Shown: positions 57,136-64,000 of the stretch, piece by piece | Layout: each line of letters starts with the position of its first letter | Position numbering within the stretch: position 1 is the stretch's first letter | Source of the DNA: Zea mays | Lineage: Eukaryota > Streptophyta > Magnoliopsida > Poales > Poaceae | Direction: 5' to 3' | Assembly: GCF_902167145.1 (NCBI RefSeq) | Contig: NC_050097.1 | Location: forward strand, 140,827,982 to 140,891,981 | Length of the DNA: 64,000 bases | The notes under the pieces: model-generated | The model's input: the letters and a program-made list of their open reading frames with translations, nothing else | Told to the model about the DNA's origin: nothing | Database searches by the model: none | Program-made: the position numbers and the translations under genes

Positions 57136-58082
57136 TATTATGTGTAGTTTGATGTAATCATTTTTATTCTTTTTTCCTATGGCACCCTTTTCCTTTCCAA
57201 AGGGGGAGAAAGGTTTTTAATGAGGCCATAGCATGTAATTTTTCTCTTTCTTATTTCAGCTCTACAAGAGCAATATCCCCCAAAAATGTAAATGTAAAAG
57301 ATGAGCATGCACCATCGAGTGCAAAGAGAAAAGGAAAAATAGGGAGAAGCTCGAAAGACGTCCCTAGAGGGATGCAGAGCACGACGAAGCTACAAAAAAA
57401 GCCGTTCCTAAGGGAGTGCAGCGTAAGTTTTCTGCTCAAAAGTCGTTCCAAAGGGAATGCAGAGCTTATAGCAAAAAGTCAACGCTGATTCCGCCGAAGT
57501 ATAAGGCGAAGCGCAAAAAGTCAATGCGATACCACCGAAGTAAAAGGCGAAGAAGTTCAAAAGACGTTCCTAACTTACAGTGAAAAATCAGCGCTGATAC
57601 ACCGAAAAATAAACGGTGAAGCCGAAAAATAAACGGCAGAGACTTTGGTTGTTTCTAACGGAACGAAGGTTTTGGTTGTGGCTTCGTATGTGTGGGTTTG
57701 GACATTCATTTGCACGATACATTACACCATACATTTGCATTCATAAACATTCATTTAGACATACATAGGATCATCATCATAGCATAGACAGTTGTTTCGG
57801 CTCTAAAGAGAAGGCTTCGGAAAAAAGAAACAAGTTTTATGCTTCGCTGTGTACGAAAAGAAGGGAAGGTGTTTTTCGCCTTCGGCTCAAAAATGCTAAT
57901 TTCGTCCACACCAAAGCACTTTATACATTGATGGAAAGGTAAGAATATATTACAAGGTATGGATAAAGTCCATGAAGTGAAATTTAATTACATCATTCTT
58001 TACACAAGTTATTACAAGAGTTTTTTGAGCTATTTCTACAAGACTACTCGAGCTGCGTCAGTATTCATGGAGCTTTGTCTTT
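57136..58082. other. Repeat-rich spacer between pol and antisense gene
   Basis: No gene is seen. 57350-57660 holds units such as 'CCGTTCCTAAGGGAGTGCAG' and 'GTCGTTCCAAAGGGAATGC', inverted relative to the Zeon copies because this element lies in the opposite direction. A 'CATTCAT' rich stretch (57700-57770) follows. Confidence 0.7.
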
Positions 58083-60989
58083 TTACTCCGTAGCTTTGGC
58101 CTCGGCTTCGTCATCCTGTATGTAAGTATTATAAGCAAAATTCAAATTCAAAGGAAAAGGTAAGTATAAGGTATGATTTTGTTACCGGCTTAAGATGGCT
58201 TCGAGCTTCGTCACCAGCTTTGCTTCGTCCACCCTTTGTCCATACTAATTTTATAAATCTATTTGCAATATTTCGGGAAAGGTTGGGAATGTTATCCAAG
58301 TCTGTCGGTGATAAGCTAAAATTGGGTCTATTGATGACCTTTCTGTGTTCGCAGCCAGACTTCAGGAAGGCAACAGCTGTGCCCCGAGAAGCTACCAGGG
58401 CACAGAAGTCACCATGTCCAGCTATAACTTCGTCAAGATCATCAATTTCACCTTCGATATGTTCGAAGGCACCTAACAGGTCTTCAGCCGAAGGAGTAAA
58501 TTTTTCGCTACTGGCTCCAACTGAATAGAAGACCTGCTTCAGCCGTTGAACGCATCGATTGCTGAATTCCAGACATTTATTCTGAAGGCTTGTCAACGAT
58601 TTCTTCAAGTCTGAACTTTTTTGGACTTTGGCCTCAAATTTTGCGTTAAGCTTCAATTTTTCTTGTTCGAATTATTCTGATTGAGAGAGAAGCTTTGAAT
58701 TTAATTCTGTTATTTTAGCTTCAGCCTCCGCCAATAAGCCTTCGGTTGTTTGAAGCTCGAAGTCTTTCTTTTCAATAACAGTTGTTTGCTCTTTTATTTT
58801 ACTCTCTAAATTTTCAATTATAACCTCTTGTTTTTTATCTTCCAAGTCCTGCTGCATTTTCAAAGCTTTGCTTAGTAGCAAACTCTGCACACAAACAACC
58901 TTCGTTAGAAAACATCTTCGTTATTAAAAACAATAAAAGTTAGAGAAAAGTTGTTTACCTTGAAATTGGAATAAAATAAACTACCAACAATGTGTTGTCG
59001 TCGGTAGCGGCTGATATCTGTTTCAAGCTTCGAGAAACCGATACTCTTTGATAGAGTACTGATAACCTTCGCTCCAGTTTGATCCCGCACGCAGCCCAAC
59101 CTTTCGTTATCAATGCCACCAAAGAGAAGCGCTCCCGGCCGATACCCGCAAGATATAGCATATTCTTTTAGCTCTTCTTTTTCAGCTTTTGTCAAGTCTT
59201 GACCAACTAAGTTTTGAAAATTAAAAGCTTCATCTTCCGAAGTATCTTCGGTCATTTCTTCCTTCTCGGGCTTTGCGGCCGAGGTCTCCTCGGTGGCTGC
59301 GGCAGCCTCTTCTGCGGCAGTTTCTTCCGCGGCCATGTTTTGTAGTATTTTGTCTATATCAGCAACCATGCTTTCTAAATTAATATCTTCGGCTCTGGCC
59401 TCTTCTGCGCCAGCCTCCGAAGGTGCAGTTTCAGTAGCTGTCGTGCTTTCAATAGCCGGCGCCTTTGGAGCTGGTGGTGTTCCTTCGATGACTTCTGTCA
59501 CCGTAATAATTCTTTGCCTTTTTGGCCTAGCTGCCTTCGTTTTTGCGGGCTCCTTTTACTTCTGAAAAAGCTTCGTCAGATGTGGCCCTAGTGGACTTAG
59601 TTTGACAGGCAAAGATTCAGTCATTACCTTTAAGATTTCCTCTACTTCAGTAGCAGAGGGTGTTGCAGGAGTTCCTTCTTCTTCATCAATTGCTTTTTGC
59701 TTTGAAGTCGAAGCTTTTCTCTTCATTGAAACACCTATTTTTGGCTCAGACTCCAGTTTTTTCTTCTTTGGTTGTTCTTCATCATTTTAATTCAGAACAC
59801 TAGCTACTCTTTTCCTTTTTTGGCCTTCGGCACCCTGGTCCAGCCGCTCGTAGTCAGGATATTCAAAGCCCAGAGCATCCATTACTCGGTTTAGCCTTCG
59901 CTTCAGACGAGTGCCGAAGGCTGCAGTCATCAATTGGTCTTCTTTTCTAGAATAATTTCTGAGTATTTCATTGCACATCACTTTGATTGTGTCCAGCCAC
60001 TCTTGGCAAGGCACTTTGAAATGTTTCTTGAATCTGTAATGGTAAGGCAACCGAATAAGTTCCCCCTCCTTCTTTTTTCCTTCAAGCTTCGGCATGGCCC
60101 ACTCTTTCATAGTTGGAAATACTTTAAAAGCTAAGAATTATTGCACTAAGTCCCTAGTGCCAATGTGTTCCGCAATAACTCTAAATTCAGCTAGAGCAAT
60201 TTGTGTTGGACCCTCTGGTGTCATGTTGCATGGGGGTCTGGTCTCTCCGAAGATCAATTCTAACGGACTATGTACCAGCTTCTCCTTGTCATCGTCAACT
60301 TTGACGTAAAACCATTCAGATTTCCAACCAGCTGGCCACTTGCTTCGGTAACTGATCACTGGAAATTTTGTAGTCTTGCGGTAGGCAAAGTTGTAGCAGC
60401 CAAAGTTTTCATGTAGCCCATCACCTCTAGCCTTGGTCTGATAATGAAGCTCGTGCACTCGGCAGAAACCTTTGGCAAATGGTTCCACCCCTTGGCTTCG
60501 GAGAGCCCAAATATAAACACTAAGCCTAACGATAGTGTTAGGAGTTAGCTGATGAAGGTAGATCCCAAACTTCTTCAGCACATCAGCAATCATCTTATTC
60601 AAAGGGAATCTTAAACCAGCATTAAAGAAACTTTTAAAGATCACTACTTCATCTTTTCCTGGCTTCGGAGTAGTTTCTTCTCCTCCAAAACGAACCAGCT
60701 CTTTCTTTGCTTCACTTAAATAGCCCAAATTCAACATCTTAGGCAAGTCACCTTCGGAGATGGTGGATTTTCCGAAATCCAGATGGCTGGGTTTACTTGG
60801 CATCGCGCTGCTGTAATCATCTTCAGACTCGGTCTCCTCAACATCAATCTGCTCTGCTTCAGCGGCAGGGACATCCTTCGATGTTACCAGCCCAGACCGC
60901 TTCATTGCTTCGGAAATTGGAACATTCTCAGTAGCTTCGGTCTCATCTCCCTCACGATCAACCCTGGCAGTGGAACGAACTCTGGCCAT
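58083..60989 (-). pseudogene. Antisense gene of the Cinful-like element (Transposase_28-like), decayed
   Basis: Homologue of the Zeon gene at 41919-45147, on the strand opposite to pol. The start is ATG at 60989 ('MARVRSTARVDREGDETEA'). It has the same 'FGIYLHQLTPNTIVRLSVYI' block and 'SKWPAGWKSEWFYVK'. Exons are inferred at 60989-58959, 58884-58196 and 58115-58083, with 74- and 80-bp GT...AG introns at the positions used in Zeon. In-frame stops occur near 60136, 59786, 59560 and 58671, but the frame is otherwise held, with no frameshift in exon 1. The Ala/Glu-rich middle differs strongly from the Zeon protein, while the ends are alike. The last exon has only 10 codons and a stop (D-D-E-A...). 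Confidence 0.75.
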
Positions 60990-61182
60990 TTGATTATGAC
61001 TTTTTTGAAATTTTTGTTGTTGACTTTTTTGATTTTCCCGAAGCTCTTCCTCTTGTGATGAAGCAGAATCAAAAGTGGCATTTCGTTTGAACACGATGAT
61101 TAAGCTTCGGCTATGGCTAAATTTTTGGCAGCAAAACAGTGCAATAGCAATGAATGCTGTGGTAACTTCACACCTTCCCGTC

Positions 61183-61190
61183 TGTTTATA
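61183..61190 (-). promoter_or_regulatory. TATA-like box of the antisense gene, Cinful-like element
   Basis: On the - strand TATAAACA lies about 195 bp before the ATG at 60989 and outside the LTR, as in the two Zeon elements. Confidence 0.45.
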
Positions 61191-61456
61191 TGGTGTCGCA
61201 GGTGGAAGGTGAATCATCAAGGTCTCCCGCACCGAACAAACAATCGCCCGCACTCGCTGAACGGTGGGCCACAAGGTCCGAGAAGGCGAATCGCTGCATC
61301 GCGCGTAACTGCTGCAAGATGGGGCCACCTTGCGCGCGGATTATTTTAATCGTTTCTCGCCAACGAGCTCAGGGAAGGTGTTTTTCGGATCTTCGGCATC
61401 CCGAAGCCTAGAAGACTTTATCACGGATCAAGCTCGTTACGAAAAACGATCTAGCA

Positions 61457-61471
61457 CCGCGAAGGGGCTAC
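61457..61471 (+). other. Polypurine tract, Cinful-like element
   Basis: CCGCGAAGGGGCTAC directly precedes the 3' LTR. The Zeon elements have GCGAGGGGCTAC at this place. Confidence 0.7.
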
Positions 61472-61872
61472 TGTTGGGGGTATGCTTCGTAGCCGAAGAT
61501 CCTAAAGAAAGAGAACACCTTCGGCAGAACCTCTCAGGAGCAGCGCCGAAGCTATTACCCATAGAGCTTCGGCATAGTGACAGATCTCAAGACGAAGGGG
61601 CGAACCGACTTAAAGATGGATTGACTTAAAGACCCATGAAGTTTTATGTCATTATTGTAATCGATTGTAAAGGACATAAATGTAATTTTTCACAGGCTGC
61701 GTCCTGTGCCTATAAATAGGTGAACAGTACCCCTGCACTGTTCACGCAATCCTGTAATCGCTAACACATTACACTGGAATTATTATTTTCTGTCAAGACG
61801 AAGGTACAAACGTACCTGAATGTTATGTTTTAATATTTAGGTTCATATTATAAAATATGTGAATAATGTTAT
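61472..61872 (+). repeat. 3' LTR of the Cinful-like element, truncated by a copia insertion
   Basis: The first 401 bases align with 52527-52929 and then stop at 'AATGTTAT', where the copia LTR begins. The rest of the LTR should lie right of the window, after the copia element. Confidence 0.9.
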
Positions 61873-62064
61873 TGAAAGGGAGTTAGGCTTACACCTATTT
61901 CCTAAATGATTTTGGTGGTTGAATTGCCCAACACAAATAATTGGACTAACTAGTTTGCTCTAGTCTATAAGTTATACAGGTACCAAAGGTTCACACTTAG
62001 CCAATGAAAAGACCAAGAAATGGGTTCAACCAAAAGAGCAAGGGATAACCGAAGGCTTCCCTAG

Positions 62065-62535
62065 TCTGGCGCACCGGACTGTTCGGTGTGCCACCGGACA
62101 GTGTCCGGTGCACCAAGGGACTTCAAGCCAAACTTCGCACCTTCGGGAATTCTCAGAGACGCTTCACTATAATTCACCGGACTGTCCGGTGTACCACCGG
62201 ACTGTCCGGTGTACCACCGGACAGTGTCCGGTGCTCTAGAGGAAAGCAACTCTGAACTCGCCATCTTCGGATTTCAGCTCCGCTATAATTCACCGGACTG
62301 TCCGGTGAGCCAGCGGAGCAACGGCTACTTCGCGCCAATGGTCGACTGCAACGCATTAAATGCGCGCCAGCGCGTGCAGAGGAGCATAGCACGCGCGGGT
62401 GGCACACCGGACAGTCTACAGGACTTGTCCGGTGCACCACCGGACAGCCAGGCGGGCCCACACGTCAGAACTCCAACAGTCGGAACCCAACGACCAGATG
62501 ACGTGGCTGGCGCACCGGACACTGTCCGGTGCGCC
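62065..62535. promoter_or_regulatory. Array of CCGGAC-GTCCGG palindromes in the LTR
   Basis: CACCGGAC(TGT or AGTGT)CCGGTG-type motifs occur at about 62069, 62092, 62178, 62194, 62212, 62291, 62404, 62429 and 62513. All lie upstream of the TATA box. They could be binding sites for a dimeric protein or form cruciforms. Confidence 0.6.
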
Positions 62536-62568
62536 ATGCGACAGCAGCCTCCACCAAACGGCTAGTTT

Positions 62569-62597
62569 GGTGGTTGGGGTTATAAATACCCCCAACC
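62569..62597 (+). promoter_or_regulatory. TATA box inside an inverted repeat
   Basis: TATAAATA (62581-62588) is flanked by TGGTTGGGG on the left and CCCCAACCA on the right, a 9-bp inverted repeat centred on the box. It points to the + strand, the direction of gag. Confidence 0.6.
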
Positions 62598-63151
62598 ACC
62601 CCACATTCAAGTCATCCAAGTTTTCCACCTTCCAACTACTTACAAGAGCTCTAGCATTCAATTCTAGACACACTCAAGTGATCAAATCCTCTCCCAATTC
62701 TGCACAAAGCCTTAGTGACTAGTGAGAGAGATTTGTTGTGTTCTTTTGAGCTCTTGCGCTTGGATTGCTTCTTTTCTTTCTCAATCTTTCTTGAGATCAA
62801 ACTCACTTGTAATTGAAGCAAGAGACACAATTGTGTGGTGGTCCTTGCGTGAACTTTGTGTTCCAATTGTTTGAGAAGAAGAAGCTCATTCGGTCCGAGG
62901 GACCGTTTGAGAGAGGGAAAGGGTTGAAACAGACCCGGTCTTTGTGACCACCTCAATGGGGAGTAGGTTTGCGAGAACCGAACCTCGGTAAAACAAATCC
63001 ACGTGTCACACTCTCTATTCTCTTGCGATTTGTTTTGCACCCTCTCTCTCGGACTCGATTATATTTCTAACGCTAACCCGGCTTGTAGTTGTGATTAATT
63101 TTGTAAATTTCAGTTTCGCCCTATTCACCCCCACTCTAGGCGACTTTCAAT

Positions 63152-63163
63152 TGGTATCAGAGC
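63152..63163 (+). other. Primer-binding site (initiator tRNA-Met type)
   Basis: TGGTATCAGAGC lies two bases after the LTR end and is the standard copia primer site complementary to the 3' end of initiator tRNA-Met. Confidence 0.9.
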
Positions 63164-63190
63164 CTGGTGCTTCATTTATCGCTCGAAGTG

Positions 63191-64000
63191 ATGTCGGGAG
63201 AACACGCCAAGAGGGAGATGGAGACCGGCGACAAGCCCATCGGCGACAAGCCCACTACAAGCCACGAGAAGGCTTCATCAGAAGAGTCCCGCAAAAAGGG
63301 GAAAGGGAAGGAGAAGAAAGCCTCTTCCCACAAGTCGCATCGGAGTGGGGACAAGAAAAAGAAGATGAGGAAGGTGGTCTACTACGAGACCGATACTTCA
63401 TCACCTTCCACCTCCGGCTCCGACGCGCCCTCCGTAACTTCTAAGCGCCATGAGCGCAAGAAGTTTAGTAAGATCCCCCTTCGCTACCCTCGCATCCCTA
63501 AACATACGCCTTTACTTTCCGTCCCATTAGGCAACTACCAACCTTTGATGGTGAAGATTATGCTAGGTGGAGTGATTTAATGCGGTTTCACCTAACCTCA
63601 CTCCACAAAAGTATATGGGATGTTGTTGAGTTTGGTGTACAGGTACCATCCGTAGGGGATGAGGACTTCGATGAGGACGAGGTGGCCCAAATCGAGCACT
63701 TCAACTCCCAAGCCACAACTATACTCCTCGCCTCTCTAAGTCGAGAGGAGTATAACAAGGTGCAAGGGTTGAAGAGCGCCAAGGAAGTTTGGGATGTGCT
63801 CAAGACCGCGCACGAGGGAGATGAGCTAACCAAGATCACCAAGCGGGAGACGATCGAGGGGGAGCTCGGTCGCTTTCGGCTTCGCAAAGGGGAAGAGCCA
63901 CAAGACATGTACAACCGGCTCAAAACCTTGGTGAACCAAGTGCGCAACATCGGGAGCAAAAAGTGGGATGACCACGAGATGGTTAAGGTTATTCTTAGAT
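63191..64000 (+). pseudogene. gag: gag of the Opie/Ji-like element (5' part, one frameshift)
   Basis: Starts 'MSGEHAKREMETGDKPIG' at 63191, followed by a Lys/Ser-rich basic region '...KKGKGKEKKASSHKSH' (residues about 35-65). A one-base deletion in an A run near 63530 shifts the frame. After it the UBN2-type copia Gag core is clear: 'ARWSDLMRFHLTSLHK' (63570), 'LKSAKEVWDVLKTAHEG' (63770) and '...ELGRFRLRKGEEPQDMYN'. It continues past the window end. The zinc knuckle and pol would follow outside. A single-base homopolymer indel may also be a sequencing error. Confidence 0.85.

Larger units (their letters stand above)
52527..61872 (+). mobile_element. Cinful-like gypsy element: pol present, gag absent
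   Basis: The 5' LTR is 52527-53157 and the 3' LTR starts at 61472. The latter is cut at 61872 by a copia insertion, so its remainder is outside the window. GTTGT (52522-52526) is the likely target duplication, and its partner is not seen. Between them are a primer site, a pol pseudogene (53202-57135), a repeat-rich spacer, an antisense gene on the - strand (60989-58083) and a polypurine tract (61457-61471). Over about 400 aligned bases the two LTRs differ at about 13-14 sites by eye (near 3%). It shares structure with the two Zeon elements, but its LTR sequence is distinct. I call it Cinful-like from memory. Confidence 0.85.
61873..63149 (+). repeat. 5' LTR of the Opie/Ji-like element (1277 bp)
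   Basis: Terminal TGAAAG/CTTTCA inverted pair. It holds an array of 'CACCGGACTGTCCGGTG' palindromes in the upstream half and a TATA box at 62581. Confidence 0.88.
61873..64000 (+). mobile_element. Ty1/copia element, Opie/Ji-like (5' part)
   Basis: The LTR starts TGAAAGGGAG at 61873 and ends CTTTCA at 63149. A primer site complementary to initiator tRNA-Met follows, then gag. GTTAT (61868-61872) is the probable target duplication. The element interrupts the Cinful-like 3' LTR, so it is the younger of the two, and it continues past the window. LTR length (1277 bp) and Gag sequence fit the maize Opie/Ji group as I remember it. Confidence 0.88.

Noticed and set aside
1..64000. tRNA, rRNA or snRNA genes
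   Set aside because: No cloverleaf or conserved RNA-gene motif was noticed. The only tRNA-related strings are retrotransposon primer sites.

Overview
The window is dense, nested transposable-element DNA from a grass genome, most likely maize or a close Zea relative. The basis is recognition from memory, not a search: a Zeon/Cinful pair with 'TTGGCGCCCACC' primer sites, an Opie/Ji-type copia LTR, a GC-rich Xilon/Diguus-type gypsy LTR, a maize-style Helitron (TCTATACTA... to ...CACTAG) carrying gene fragments, CACTA and PIF/Harbinger elements and Tourist-like MITEs. I see no intact ordinary host gene.

Layout. (1) 1-4761: 3' part of a GC-rich gypsy element (+ strand) with its complete 3' LTR. 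(2) 4762-20828: an older gypsy element on the - strand, of which the 5' LTR and a decayed gag are visible. It has been hit at least three times: by the Xilon-like element at 4761/4762, by a full-length Zeon-like element (4931-12352, target duplication GGCCC) in gag, and by a Helitron (14701-20547) in its LTR. The Helitron carries fragments of an NOI/RIN4-type gene, a BEACH-domain gene and a PP2C phosphatase gene, plus a MITE. (3) 20829-30972: non-nested sequence with repeat arrays, a LINE remnant, a damaged Myb/SANT-like gene and several tandem repeats. (4) 30973-52526: a large CACTA-type region. It holds a PIF/Harbinger-type transposase and its Myb partner (- strand), an acidic ORF (- strand), a TNP2 transposase (+ strand) and a Transposase_24/DUF8039/Ulp1 gene (+ strand), all decayed, with one palindromic 'CCACTGGCGGTT' repeat family between them. 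A very young Zeon element (40970-48342, TSD CCGTC) sits in the leader of the last gene. (5) 52527-61872: a Cinful-like gypsy element with pol but no gag, itself interrupted by (6) an Opie/Ji-like copia element, 61873 to beyond the window end.

How the parts relate. The two Zeon elements encode Gag but no polymerase; the Cinful-like element encodes protease, RT, RNase H and integrase but no visible Gag. They share the primer site, polypurine tract, an LTR TATA box flanked by a hairpin, a repeat-rich spacer, and an unusual gene on the opposite strand near the 3' LTR. That antisense gene has its own TATA box and two short introns at matching positions in all three elements. It is fully open in the young Zeon copy (1013 codons by my exon model). 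It is the most interesting item in the window.

Limits: family names are from memory, divergence counts are by eye, and splice sites are inferred from GT/AG and conservation only.
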